Shown: one piece after another, positions 32,987 to 42,518 of the stretch
Numbering within the stretch: position 1 is the stretch's first letter
Layout of the letters: every line of letters starts with the position of its first letter
Source: an uncultured Bacilli bacterium
Lineage (GTDB): Bacteria > Bacillota_I > Bacilli_A > RF39 > UBA660
Reading direction: 5' to 3'
NCBI GenBank assembly: GCA_910587325.1
Contig: CAJUKB010000004.1
Span: 1 to 64,000, forward strand
DNA: 64,000 bases
Position numbers and translations under genes: made by a program
Notes under the pieces: model-generated
Told to the model about the DNA's origin: nothing
Databases searched by the model: none
The model's input: only the letters and a program-made list of their open reading frames with translations

Positions 32987-34180
32987 TTACTCTTCCTCAT
33001 ATACTTCATAACATTTGACATAAAATTTCATTATTATTTTCACAAGAAAATTTGGCCAAAATTTACGAAACATAATCGTATCTTCAATTTGTCTTGTACT
33101 ATTTTTAATCCAAGAGGCTGTGGTTGCTTCTTCATGTATGCGAAATGAAATTAATTTCATAGGAATATATTTTACTTTTCCCTTTTTAGAATAAATTTTA
33201 TGAAAAGTATCCCAATCAAGCGCAAACTTTAATTCACTCGTAAATATAGGCTCTCCAAGTAACTTTTTATTATACGTTACAGAAGGACAATTTATGGTAT
33301 TCCCAAAAGCAAGAGTTAATTTACGAATCCACCTTATATTTGCAAATCCAGGAACACGTAATGGAGATTTAATCAGTTTTTTAATAATTAAATTCTTATC
33401 TGCAATGTTTTTTCCATCTTTCAGAAAATAATTTTCTGTTGAAATCATTAATTCTTTGCCAGTGTAATTATTTAATATATTTTCTAAATAATAGGGATCA
33501 TAAACATCATCTTGATGAGCAACAGTTACAAGTTCAGTATGAGACATTTCTACTCCATAATTCCAATCCTCTTGAATATCACTTTCTCCTTTACGATAAT
33601 ATACATCTAGTTTATGTTTCTTTGCTAAATTATCAATATGTTTATTCTTTGTAGAAGAAACTATAATAATATTAGATTTTAAACTTTGTGTTTTTAAAGA
33701 TTTTATACATTCTTCTAAATAAGGCGATTCTTTATAGGCACAAATGGCAAAGGTATGATACTTTTTTGGATGTTTCAAATACTTATTCTCTTTCCCACTA
33801 AATACCCAAATTCTACTAAACAAAAAGTTATAAGGAACAGTAACGCAAAGAGTAAGAATAGGAGCCAACATTTCTGAAAATCCTAGAACATCTACTAATA
33901 AATACATACATCCTAAATTGATAAAATAACTACTTCCATACACAACATAATATTTCATAATAGAACGATTATCATAAACATTTTTCTTAAATACCCATCC
34001 ATTGTTTAAAAGAAAACCAAGAATAGAACTTAGGAAAAAAGCAATGGTAGTTGCAATTAAATAATTGATATTTAAAAACAAAAAACTATAATAAAATATC
34101 CAAGAACTAAAGGTATTGATACACCCTACTATGCCAAATTTAACAAATTGTTTTACTAATTGTTCTACTTTTGTTTTCAT
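32987..34180 (-). CDS. GtrA-like flippase fused to a GT2 glycosyltransferase
   Basis: 397 aa in two parts. Residues 1-125 are a GtrA domain with four membrane segments (FVKFGIVGCINTFSSWIFYY, then LNNGWVFKK and FSRIWVFSG), thought to flip polyprenyl-phosphate sugars. Residues 140-390 are a GT2 domain (FAICAYKESPYLEECIKSLK, then HQDDVYDPYY with the metal site). GtrA and GT2 genes are normally separate; the reading frame is continuous through the joint and there is no sign of an error. Its stop overlaps the neighbour's region by four bases, in one operon with a GtrB-like GT2 (35756-36724). Confidence 0.85.
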   Translation of the reverse strand: MKTKVEQLVKQFVKFGIVGCINTFSSWIFYYSFLFLNINYLIATTIAFFLSSILGFLLNNGWVFKKNVYDNRSIMKYYVVYGSSYFINLGCMYLLVDVLGFSEMLAPILTLCVTVPYNFLFSRIWVFSGKENKYLKHPKKYHTFAICAYKESPYLEECIKSLKTQSLKSNIIIVSSTKNKHIDNLAKKHKLDVYYRKGESDIQEDWNYGVEMSHTELVTVAHQDDVYDPYYLENILNNYTGKELMISTENYFLKDGKNIADKNLIIKKLIKSPLRVPGFANIRWIRKLTLAFGNTINCPSVTYNKKLLGEPIFTSELKFALDWDTFHKIYSKKGKVKYIPMKLISFRIHEEATTASWIKNSTRQIEDTIMFRKFWPNFLVKIIMKFYVKCYEVYEEE

Positions 34181-35769
34181 TTTCTAACTTCCTCATATAT
34201 ATCAACCCAATTAAATTCTACATCTTGTGGTATATTAAAATATTCCAACATCCAATAATTTATAGAGGGCTCTTCATAGGCTCTTGATACTCCAAAAGAA
34301 GTATCTTTGCTTTTGTATAAAGTAATTACTTTTTCGGTTGTTCCATTATGATTTTTTAAAATGTCATAGTTTAATCTCTCAATAGCATAATTAGCTAGAT
34401 AACCATTATAAACAATACTAAAATTATAAGCACTTTTAAGAGCAAAGGGACAGATGGTGAAAACAATCGCTAAGACAAAATACAATTTACTATCTTTTAA
34501 TAACTCATTAATAAATATTGCTATTAGGGCAAAAATGAAGAAGATAAATGGTAAAGCCGTTCTTCCTCCTACCACAGGAGAAACCACTAAGCAAAATATA
34601 GAGCCACAACCACTAATGGCAATAGGAATAATTTCCATTTTCTTTTTTTGGTAGCTATATATAATCATCCATATTCCTATATATAAAATCCAAAGTATTC
34701 CATACACAACTCCAATGATTTTAAAATGCTTTTGTAGTAAGACACAAAGAACACTTAGGATTAAAAAAAGAATATTCGATAAATAAATGGTTCTATTTTT
34801 TATAGTAAGATCCTGACGATATTTTATTAAACAAACTAAAAATACTAGCGTTAATATCATCATAAAAATTGTCATTTCCGAACGAAATATTACCAATAGT
34901 AGAGAAGGTAAATTTTTCATTACTTTTCCGATAAGACTTAAGCTAGCAAATTCAACATTCGTATCCATTCGAGCAAAATTTCCCGGTGCTAACAAAAGCA
35001 AAGCTAAACTAATGATACAAACCAAAACATTGGGAATATTTAATAAATTAAATTTTTTGAAATTCTTTCCTTGTTTAAAGATTATAAATAACGTTAAAAA
35101 AGCGAACATCGCAACACCAATTTGTTCTTGAGAAAATGTTGCAAAGAAATTTAATACTAGTAGTACTAGCAGATAAAGATAATAATTTACTTTTTCTTTG
35201 TTTTCTATTTTTTCTGTTAATTTCATATATAAATAAATAAAAATAAACATAGGAAGTAATGGCCATATATACAAAATGGAAGCTGAAGCCCAATAAATTC
35301 CATGTCTTAAAAATGTCATATGAATTAATCCATACAAAATAAATAAAACAATAGGAATTAATAAATGCTTCTGCTTTGTAATTTGTTCTACTATTTTATA
35401 TATAAAATAAAATATAAAAGTAATCACAACGCTTTGAATAGCAAAATAAATACCTGCGCCAAATTTTAACAAAGGAATTAAAAATACGGATGCCCATAGT
35501 ATTCTTCCTCCCCAAGTCATATAAATCATCTTACACCATTCCCATAATTGGGTGAAATTATAGTTAGTCCCTATAATATCCTCTGATGATTGTCCATAGC
35601 TTAAAGAAGCATTTCCAAAGTCATCAAAGTACATGGCTAGCAAATGGTGCATAGCAAATAAAATAACAAAAATGACAAAAAACACAAGAAAATAATGTAA
35701 GTTATCGTTAATTTTTTGTTTTTTACTTTGTAAAAAATTTTCTAACTTTTCAAAGCTATTTCTTATCAT
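34177..35769 (-). CDS. Polytopic membrane protein, GT-C-like (DUF6056-type)
   Basis: 530 aa with about twelve membrane segments. The first outer loop has HHLLAMYFDDFGNASLSYG and later TWGGRILWASVF. The Asp-Asp-Phe near the first membrane segment and the Gly-Gly-Arg fit DUF6056-type proteins, which resemble GT-C transferases. The C-terminal 70 residues are extracytoplasmic. It lies in one operon with a GtrB-like enzyme upstream (14-bp overlap) and the GtrA-GT2 fusion downstream (4-bp overlap), so it is a good candidate for the transferase that uses their flipped lipid-linked sugar. Confidence 0.7.
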   Translation of the reverse strand: MIRNSFEKLENFLQSKKQKINDNLHYFLVFFVIFVILFAMHHLLAMYFDDFGNASLSYGQSSEDIIGTNYNFTQLWEWCKMIYMTWGGRILWASVFLIPLLKFGAGIYFAIQSVVITFIFYFIYKIVEQITKQKHLLIPIVLFILYGLIHMTFLRHGIYWASASILYIWPLLPMFIFIYLYMKLTEKIENKEKVNYYLYLLVLLVLNFFATFSQEQIGVAMFAFLTLFIIFKQGKNFKKFNLLNIPNVLVCIISLALLLLAPGNFARMDTNVEFASLSLIGKVMKNLPSLLLVIFRSEMTIFMMILTLVFLVCLIKYRQDLTIKNRTIYLSNILFLILSVLCVLLQKHFKIIGVVYGILWILYIGIWMIIYSYQKKKMEIIPIAISGCGSIFCLVVSPVVGGRTALPFIFFIFALIAIFINELLKDSKLYFVLAIVFTICPFALKSAYNFSIVYNGYLANYAIERLNYDILKNHNGTTEKVITLYKSKDTSFGVSRAYEEPSINYWMLEYFNIPQDVEFNWVDIYEEVRK

Positions 35770-36724
35770 TTATTAAAACCTCCTCAATCGTATATCTTGG
35801 TCTTTGTTTTGTTTCACTATAAATTTTGCCAATATATTCTCCAATAATTCCAATACAAAAAATTTGAAACCCACCAAAGAAACTAACTAAAGTAACAATG
35901 GTAGTCCATCCTTCTACGTTTCCTGTTATAAAATGACCAATTACTACATAAAGTAGAAATATAAAACTAATAAAAGATATAAATAGACCAAACAATGTAA
36001 TAATTCTTAAAGGTTTTACACTAAAGGATAAAATTCCTTCTATGGCAAAATTCAACATCTTTTTTAAAGGATATTTACTTTCTCCCGCAAATCTTTCTTG
36101 TCTTTCGTAATACACAGTAGAAGTTTTAAATCCAATTAAAGGGATAATTCCTCTTAAAAATAAGTTTACTTCTTTATAATTTGCTAGTTCTTCTAATGCT
36201 CTTTTACTCATAAGTCGATAATCAGCATGGTTATAAACAACATCTACTCCTAAAAACTTCATAAATTTATAAAACATTTGGGCTGTGTGTTTTTTAAAAA
36301 AACTATCTTTCTTACGGTTATTTCTAACACCATATACAATGGCAGAACCTTCTAGATATTCATTCACCATTTGATCCATAACCTCTATGTCATCTTGTAA
36401 ATCGGCGTCCATACTAATCACAATGTCAGCGTATTCTTTGGCTGTCATAAGTCCTGCTAAAAGAGCATTTTGGTGTCCCCTATTTTTTGATAAATTCACA
36501 CCTGTGACTAAGTTATTTTCTTGGTTGAATTTTGTAATTAATTCCCAAGTGTTATCCTTTGAGCCATCATTTACATACATGATTTTGCTTTTTTTATCAA
36601 TGCGTTTATCTTTAATCATTTGGGTTAGTTTTTCTGTTAATCGTTTGGTTGTTTCTTTTAGTACTTCACTTTCGTTGTAGCAAGGTACTACAACATATAA
36701 TATATTACTTTTTTTAGTTGCCAT
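35756..36724 (-). CDS. Polyprenol-phosphate glycosyltransferase (GtrB-like GT2)
   Basis: 322 aa. VPCYNESEVL, then NDGSKDNTW near 50-58 and DADLQDDIE near 104-112; two C-terminal membrane segments (about 235-258 and 270-295). It loads a sugar on undecaprenyl phosphate at the inner face of the membrane. It is the first gene of the operon 36724-29793, which also supplies a GtrA domain and three GT-C-like proteins. An extended -10 promoter lies 25 bp upstream. It is a paralogue of the protein at 27007-27966. Confidence 0.88.
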   Translation of the reverse strand: MATKKSNILYVVVPCYNESEVLKETTKRLTEKLTQMIKDKRIDKKSKIMYVNDGSKDNTWELITKFNQENNLVTGVNLSKNRGHQNALLAGLMTAKEYADIVISMDADLQDDIEVMDQMVNEYLEGSAIVYGVRNNRKKDSFFKKHTAQMFYKFMKFLGVDVVYNHADYRLMSKRALEELANYKEVNLFLRGIIPLIGFKTSTVYYERQERFAGESKYPLKKMLNFAIEGILSFSVKPLRIITLFGLFISFISFIFLLYVVIGHFITGNVEGWTTIVTLVSFFGGFQIFCIGIIGEYIGKIYSETKQRPRYTIEEVLINDKK

Positions 36725-36748
36725 GTAAATCCTCCACCCTATATATTT

Positions 36749-36757
36749 ATTATAGCA
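36749..36757 (-). promoter_or_regulatory. Extended -10 promoter of the 36724-29793 operon
   Basis: TGCTATAAT on the minus strand, with no clear -35 box, 25 bp before the GtrB-like start codon; GGAGG precedes that codon. Confidence 0.55.
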
Positions 36758-36804
36758 CGTATTTTGGGAATAATTGTAAATAAGTGGAAATTTGGATCAA
36801 AAGA

Positions 36805-36832
36805 AAAAGTTATATCGTTTCAAATAACTTTT
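36805..36832 (-). terminator. Terminator of the 43609-36831 operon
   Basis: A 9-bp stem (AAAAGTTAT with ATAACTTTT) with a 10-nt loop overlaps the stop codon of the two-domain glycosyltransferase at 36831. Confidence 0.65.
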
Positions 36833-38810
36833 ATTTCTTTTCATAAATTTTTATATATTTGGCTACTTGTATTTTTTTATCATATTTTTGAAAATACTCT
36901 TCCATTTTGCTTTTCACTATTTTTTTATTTTCAAGTTTATGAATGGCTTCTAGATAATTTTCTAAAGTATCTCCTTTTAACACTATTCCATTTCCCGAAT
37001 TTATTAGTTCCTTTACAGCACTTGTTCCTAATACAATTACTGGAGTTCCACAGGCTACCGACTCTAATGTAGTCAACGAAAAAGTTTCTTCTTTAGAAGG
37101 ATTTATAAATACGCTTGCTTTTGTATAAAGAACTGCTAATTCATCTTGATTTTCAGTTCGTTGTATACCAATCATATTCGGTTTTAACTTTTTTAATTGT
37201 ATTTTATTTAATCCTACTAAAACTATTTTATATTCATCATCGATTTTTTCTGCTAGTTCTTTAAATACTTTTAATCCTTTTCTCTCATCCCAGACACTTG
37301 CAACACCTAAGATTATTTTTTTGTTGTTTGGTATATTATATTTGAACAATACATTGGTATCTTCACTTGGCTTAAATAGTTCATAATTTATCCAATTATG
37401 AACTGTAATAATTGGGTACTTTGAAAAAAAGGATTGTTCTACTAATTTTTTTAACCAATCAGATGGAGTTATAATCGTTAAATTTGAAATATTTGTGAAT
37501 AATTCTTTTTTCTCCATATAATTCTTTTTAGAACGATCATAAAATAAACTAATGGGATATTGTTTTTTATTAGGACATTTAAAACATTGTTCTTTCCATC
37601 TGTTACAATCTATTGCTACAAAATGAGGGCAATGTCCCGTAAAAGGATAACAATCATGGAAAGTCCAAAATAATTTTCCACTAAATTCATTTTTTAAATA
37701 CGTAAATAAAACTTTATAGTTTAAATAATATCCATGAATATTATGAAGATGAATAATATCGGGATTTTCTTCTTTTAAAATTCGTACTATTTTTTTTGTT
37801 TTGAAATAAGAGCCATGCCCATTCAAATCAAAAACAGTTGTAATAAAAACATGAAACCAAAAGGAAAAAAAACCTCCTACTTTAATACACTTTAAATCTT
37901 TGTATCCTTTTCTTCTAGCATATATTACTAATGTTTCATAGCCTTCGCTATTGGCTTTTCTTCCAATATCTCCCATAATTTTACCAGTTGAACCATTGCA
38001 TACTGAATTAATTTGAATTAGTTTTGGTTGCTTTTTTTTTACTTGTAATGCACGTTTAATTTCTTTTTTGTTATTGATAGCAAATCTTTGGTGATACATT
38101 CCAAAAGTTCTTTTTATATTTGTTAGAAACGGAAGTAATACTTTATTCTTTTTTAATACTTTATAGCTTTCTTTAAAATTATTATAGTATCCTTTTAAAC
38201 CATTTGTACTGGCTCCTCCTGCACGCATGTAAACAAAATAATCATTTATGTATTTTAAATTCACATTATTTTTTATTAATCTTAACATAAAGTCTAAATC
38301 CGCAGAAACTCTAAAATTTAAATCAAAGTTTCCATATTTCTCATACACTTCTTTTTTTAAATATAACGTTGGATGTGGCATATGCCAACCAAATTTTTTA
38401 GATATTTTTTTTGACTTAAATAAACGATATGGTTTCTCTAATTTTTCATCTAGCATTAAAAGATTAGAATAAACACCATCTGTTTTTTTGATATTCTCTA
38501 CTACGGATTGGAAAACGTTTGGGTGGGCTAAAATATCATCGGAATTAATAATTCCTATGATATTTCCATTTGCAAGTTTTATTCCCTTGTTCATAGCATC
38601 AAAAAGACCTTTGTCACTTTCTGAAACCCATTTTAATTTTCCATTAAATTTTTTTTCATATTCTTTTACTATGTTTAATGTACTGTCTTTACTTTTTCCA
38701 TCTATAATCAAATATTCGTAATTGTCATAGTTTTGCGATAGCACACTTTCTAGAGTGTCTTTTATTGTTTTTTCAGCATTAAAGCATACAGTTATTATAG
38801 TTATTTTCAT
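36831..38810 (-). CDS. Two-domain glycosyltransferase, GT2 + GT4
   Basis: 659 aa. Residues 1-240 are a GT2 domain (ITVCFNAEKTIKDTLESVL, DGKSKDST, then NSDD near 89-92). Residues 265-655 are a GT4 domain of GT-B fold (INSVCNGSTGKIMGDIGR at its start, HLHNIHGYY in the middle, GVASVWDERKGL, then PSKEETFSLTTLESVACG with the donor-binding Glu). Two transferase domains in one chain suggest that successive sugars are added to the growing lipid-linked unit in the cytoplasm. It is the last gene of the operon that starts at 43609; there is a terminator at its stop codon. Confidence 0.87.
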   Translation of the reverse strand: MKITIITVCFNAEKTIKDTLESVLSQNYDNYEYLIIDGKSKDSTLNIVKEYEKKFNGKLKWVSESDKGLFDAMNKGIKLANGNIIGIINSDDILAHPNVFQSVVENIKKTDGVYSNLLMLDEKLEKPYRLFKSKKISKKFGWHMPHPTLYLKKEVYEKYGNFDLNFRVSADLDFMLRLIKNNVNLKYINDYFVYMRAGGASTNGLKGYYNNFKESYKVLKKNKVLLPFLTNIKRTFGMYHQRFAINNKKEIKRALQVKKKQPKLIQINSVCNGSTGKIMGDIGRKANSEGYETLVIYARRKGYKDLKCIKVGGFFSFWFHVFITTVFDLNGHGSYFKTKKIVRILKEENPDIIHLHNIHGYYLNYKVLFTYLKNEFSGKLFWTFHDCYPFTGHCPHFVAIDCNRWKEQCFKCPNKKQYPISLFYDRSKKNYMEKKELFTNISNLTIITPSDWLKKLVEQSFFSKYPIITVHNWINYELFKPSEDTNVLFKYNIPNNKKIILGVASVWDERKGLKVFKELAEKIDDEYKIVLVGLNKIQLKKLKPNMIGIQRTENQDELAVLYTKASVFINPSKEETFSLTTLESVACGTPVIVLGTSAVKELINSGNGIVLKGDTLENYLEAIHKLENKKIVKSKMEEYFQKYDKKIQVAKYIKIYEKK

Positions 38811-38870
38811 AATTTTACTCCATTTTTATTTTATATGCATTCATTATATCATAGTTTAATTTACTAGATA

Positions 38871-40007
38871 TTAATTTATTTTTGGGATTTCTTTTAAAAT
38901 TTTTTTCATTTGTTCATTAAAATCATAGTTTTGTGCAATGTCTCTATTTTTTGTAAAAATATCTTGATAAACATTGTTATATTTATTTATAGTTTCTTCT
39001 ATTGTTTTTGCTAAATCTTCAGAAGTACTTTCACAGAAAAAAGCCGTATCTAAAAATTTCTCAAATCCTGCAAATTTTGTTGAAATAAGTACTCTTCCAG
39101 AGGCTAAATACTCCATATATTTTGATGGAAAATTATTTTGATTTTCTGGCATATTCATATTTCTTGGATTTATTAAAATATGAGCAGTTCCTAAAGTATC
39201 TAAATACTCCTCATAAGGCATACTACCTTTAAAAATAATTCTTTTGTCTTTTTTTGCTTGCTCTATTATTTCATTTTCGAGTACCCCCTTACCGCTAAAA
39301 ATAAATTCTATATTTGGATTTTTTATCTTTTTTATGGCTTCTAACAATAAATCTACACCTGTGACATCTTTTAAGGCCCCTGAATACATTACTCTCAATT
39401 TTTCATTTTTAACAAGTGGTAATGCTTTGAATTTTTTTGTTAAGAAGTCCGTTAAATTGATACCACCTTCTATGCAGATAAATTTTTGTTTTTTTCTTAA
39501 TTTATTTTTTATATTGCTTGATAAACCTACTACTAAATCATATTTTCTCATATCAAAAAGACATACCTTAGCAAATAATTTCATAAATAAACTACTATAA
39601 CTTTCTGTACCACTATAATCTGCTAAGATGACAATAGACTTACATTTTCTATGGCAAGCCATACATGGTAATAGTAACCAAGGATAACAGACATTATAAG
39701 CGATAACTGCATCTGTTTCTTTTAATACTTTTTTTAATTTTTTTCTATATATAAACATGCTTTTTATAATATTACCATTTTTAAACACATAATCTTTATC
39801 TTTTTCATAAGAAATCATTTTCTTTACTAATTCTGTTTTCTCATTCTCAATAGGATATCCTATATAATTCAAAGAAGTTATCTCTTCATTATTCTTTTTT
39901 AGATATGTATATATATTGTTTTGAAAACGATTTCCAGATAGAGATAAATCATGTAATTCTAAATCTAAACTTTCAGGTAAATTGGTCCCGCAAAATATTA
40001 TTTTCAT
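38871..40007 (-). CDS. Glycosyltransferase family 4
   Basis: 378 aa of GT-B fold. It opens with MKIIFCGTNLP; the C-terminal half has LRVMYSGALKDVTGVDLLLE and the acceptor/donor region HILINPRNMNMPENQNNFPS followed by KYMEYLASGRVLIST. The place of the usual E-x7-E donor motif is a little divergent (NNFPSKYMEYLASG). It lies 3 bp after the acyltransferase gene and 61 bp before the next gene. The donor sugar cannot be told. Confidence 0.8.
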   Translation of the reverse strand: MKIIFCGTNLPESLDLELHDLSLSGNRFQNNIYTYLKKNNEEITSLNYIGYPIENEKTELVKKMISYEKDKDYVFKNGNIIKSMFIYRKKLKKVLKETDAVIAYNVCYPWLLLPCMACHRKCKSIVILADYSGTESYSSLFMKLFAKVCLFDMRKYDLVVGLSSNIKNKLRKKQKFICIEGGINLTDFLTKKFKALPLVKNEKLRVMYSGALKDVTGVDLLLEAIKKIKNPNIEFIFSGKGVLENEIIEQAKKDKRIIFKGSMPYEEYLDTLGTAHILINPRNMNMPENQNNFPSKYMEYLASGRVLISTKFAGFEKFLDTAFFCESTSEDLAKTIEETINKYNNVYQDIFTKNRDIAQNYDFNEQMKKILKEIPKIN

Positions 40008-40009
40008 TT

Positions 40010-40990
40010 TTATTTTTCCTCTTTTCTTAAACCAAGTAGTATATAAAAAATACTAGGCAATTTTAATTTTTTTATTATTTTTTGATAGATGATAATTATC
40101 ATAACTGTAATCCCTAAAGTAATAAATGGACGTATGAATAAAAAGAAACCATTGTTAAATAAGTTACATATTCTAGTGACTACTCCTGCGATTGGCATAT
40201 GCATTAAGTAAATTGAAAATGAATTTTTTCCTATGAATTGAACCATTTTATTGTCTAATTTTTTATCATATAGTTTACTTACTAGAATTAAGAAGGAAAG
40301 TAAGACTGTTATAAATCCAAAATAAGAAAAATAAGATAATTTTATATCAAAAACTAAATGAAGTAAAATAATAACAATAATGCTAATATAAGGAAGTTTT
40401 ATTTTCTCTTTTATTCTAGGTAATAGTTTGTATTGATTAATATACATGCCAATCATAAAATATATAATCCAATTAAAAATATTGATATAGGAAAAACTAG
40501 CCAATTTCTCATAAAATACAATAGTTAATATATTACTTATGAGAGATAATAATACCCCTACCACTTCGATTTTTGCATTCTTATGAAAAAATAATAAGTA
40601 TAGTAAAAATAAAACAGTTAGGTAATATAAATAAGATCCGTATCCTAATAAAAATAGAAAATAATTTATTAAAGATAGATTTCCATTAAAATAAAAGACA
40701 CTTACATATACAATTGTTCCAATAAACATCCAAGGAATACTTATATTTCGTAATTTTAATTTCCAAAATTCTTTAAAAGAATGCTTATTATTATAAAAGA
40801 AATATCCTGATAAGATAAAAAATATACCTACTCCTAAGCAACCAAAATAATCATAAAATTTGGAAATTATGATACTTATCAAAGAAGCATTTTCTGTAAT
40901 TGGTGTAATGTGGGCACAAATAACGCTAAATATAGCAAAGGCTTTTAAATAATAAAAAATGTTTTCTTTATTTTTGAGCATTTTTATCAC
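40010..40990 (-). CDS. Acyltransferase family 3 membrane protein
   Basis: 326 aa with about ten membrane segments. YYLKAFAIFSVICAHITP near 14-31 has the conserved His, and GVGIFFILSGYFFYNN near 53-68 the (F/Y)xxSG(Y/F) motif of acyltransferase 3. Such proteins put O-acetyl or other acyl groups on surface polysaccharides. It lies between the flippase and a GT4, each within 5 bp, so it probably modifies the repeat unit of this polymer. Confidence 0.85.
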   Translation of the reverse strand: MIKMLKNKENIFYYLKAFAIFSVICAHITPITENASLISIIISKFYDYFGCLGVGIFFILSGYFFYNNKHSFKEFWKLKLRNISIPWMFIGTIVYVSVFYFNGNLSLINYFLFLLGYGSYLYYLTVLFLLYLLFFHKNAKIEVVGVLLSLISNILTIVFYEKLASFSYINIFNWIIYFMIGMYINQYKLLPRIKEKIKLPYISIIVIILLHLVFDIKLSYFSYFGFITVLLSFLILVSKLYDKKLDNKMVQFIGKNSFSIYLMHMPIAGVVTRICNLFNNGFFLFIRPFITLGITVMIIIIYQKIIKKLKLPSIFYILLGLRKEEK

Positions 40991-40994
40991 CTAC

Positions 40995-42518
40995 TCACGC
41001 TTTTCTTATCTTTTTTATTATTTTTTTTACTTCTTCCTTAAGATATTGAAATTCTTTTGTTTTAAAATTGAATATTACAAATAATATACTGTAGGTAATT
41101 GCAATAATTATACCTTTTGTAATTAGATTAAAGATGTTATTTTCAATATAAATCTTTGAAAGAAAAAGTGTTAATAAAAATCCTGTACCAATCAAAAATA
41201 ATAATTTCATTATGTATTTTATATAATAAGAACTAACAGAACTTTTAAAAATATTTTTATAAATTATTAAAGGGCGAATCCATATGGTACTTACAAGGTA
41301 ACTAATCATGGTTCCAAGTAACACCCCTAAAAGGCCAATGTTTTTTACTAAAGCAATTGAAATCATTAAGTTAATAATGGCTTGAATTAGTGGAATATAT
41401 TTGTCTTTTTCATAAATACCTGCTGCACTTTTTACTGTATCTAAAGGAAGTAACATACTCGCAAGATAGAAATTCATACATATGACTACAATACAATAGT
41501 TATCTATCATATAATTTTCACCAAAACACATGGCAATGAATGGATTTAAAAGAAAATACAATTCTACTACCATAAAAGCCGTTATGCCAAATACAATAAA
41601 ATTCATAATGTTAAAAACATTTTCTTGTGTTTTATTGTCTCCTTTAGCGATTAGATTTCCAAAACTGGCTGTAATTCCACTTGTAATACTATTTACAATA
41701 CTTTTTAAAATTGTGGTTATAGATAGAAAATTAGAGTAAATCCCTACTACACCTATTCCTACAAATTTAGAGATTATAATACTATCTGTTCCATTTAACA
41801 AATAGTTGCCTATTTTTTGGGTGAACATACTTTTTACATTTTTTTTAATCACGTTCAATTCTTTTGTTTCTAATTTTTCTTTTGAGTTAAAATCTATATC
41901 CTTATAAACTTTACTTATATATCTATTAATTATAATTCTTTGGATTGATTGTACTAAGATTTTGATTAAAATATATATCATAAAATTTTTGGTTAAATAT
42001 AAGAATATTATTTGTAGTACATTGGTACTAAAAATGGCTATGATATTGTATTTATTTATTTTATAATTTTTTTGGTCTGCAATAATTAAGACTTCCTTAT
42101 ATGTAATAAGATAAGTCATTGCAGAATCAATTAAGTATAATATATAAATAATATAAAAGTTGGCAATATTAGTATTATCAATAAAATGGGTTAAAAATGG
42201 CATAATGAGAAAGCCTATTATTAATATAAAAATTCCAACTATTTGATAAATTTTTTTATATAGGGTCATCAAGGAACTTATTTTTTTTACATTATTTTCA
42301 GCAAGAGGTTTATATAAACTAAAACTTATTGATAAAGTAATACCTAACTCTGCTAAAGAAAACATTGAAATTAAATTGACAAAGACACTTTCTACTCCAA
42401 GGTAGTCCTGTCCTAATATTTTTGTAAAGACAATTCGAACAACAAAAGATAAAATGGTTTGGATAACTAAAACCAATAAATTGGTTATAATATTTAATGT
42501 TGAAAATTTTGTTCTCAT
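40995..42518 (-). CDS. Wzx-like polysaccharide flippase
   Basis: 507 aa with about fourteen membrane segments, the topology of the MATE/MOP superfamily (polysaccharide biosynthesis protein). The start TNLLVLVIQTILSFVVRIVF and GQDYLGVESVFVNLISMFSL, then GITLSISFSLYKPLAE, are typical of Wzx-like proteins in Firmicute capsule loci. It would move undecaprenyl-linked units to the outer face. The locus also has a Wzm/Wzt exporter (56676-58176), so at least two export routes are present. I see no clear Wzy polymerase; one of the unassigned polytopic proteins might fill that role. The stop overlaps the start of the adjacent gene by four bases. Confidence 0.85.
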   Translation of the reverse strand: MRTKFSTLNIITNLLVLVIQTILSFVVRIVFTKILGQDYLGVESVFVNLISMFSLAELGITLSISFSLYKPLAENNVKKISSLMTLYKKIYQIVGIFILIIGFLIMPFLTHFIDNTNIANFYIIYILYLIDSAMTYLITYKEVLIIADQKNYKINKYNIIAIFSTNVLQIIFLYLTKNFMIYILIKILVQSIQRIIINRYISKVYKDIDFNSKEKLETKELNVIKKNVKSMFTQKIGNYLLNGTDSIIISKFVGIGVVGIYSNFLSITTILKSIVNSITSGITASFGNLIAKGDNKTQENVFNIMNFIVFGITAFMVVELYFLLNPFIAMCFGENYMIDNYCIVVICMNFYLASMLLPLDTVKSAAGIYEKDKYIPLIQAIINLMISIALVKNIGLLGVLLGTMISYLVSTIWIRPLIIYKNIFKSSVSSYYIKYIMKLLFLIGTGFLLTLFLSKIYIENNIFNLITKGIIIAITYSILFVIFNFKTKEFQYLKEEVKKIIKKIRKA

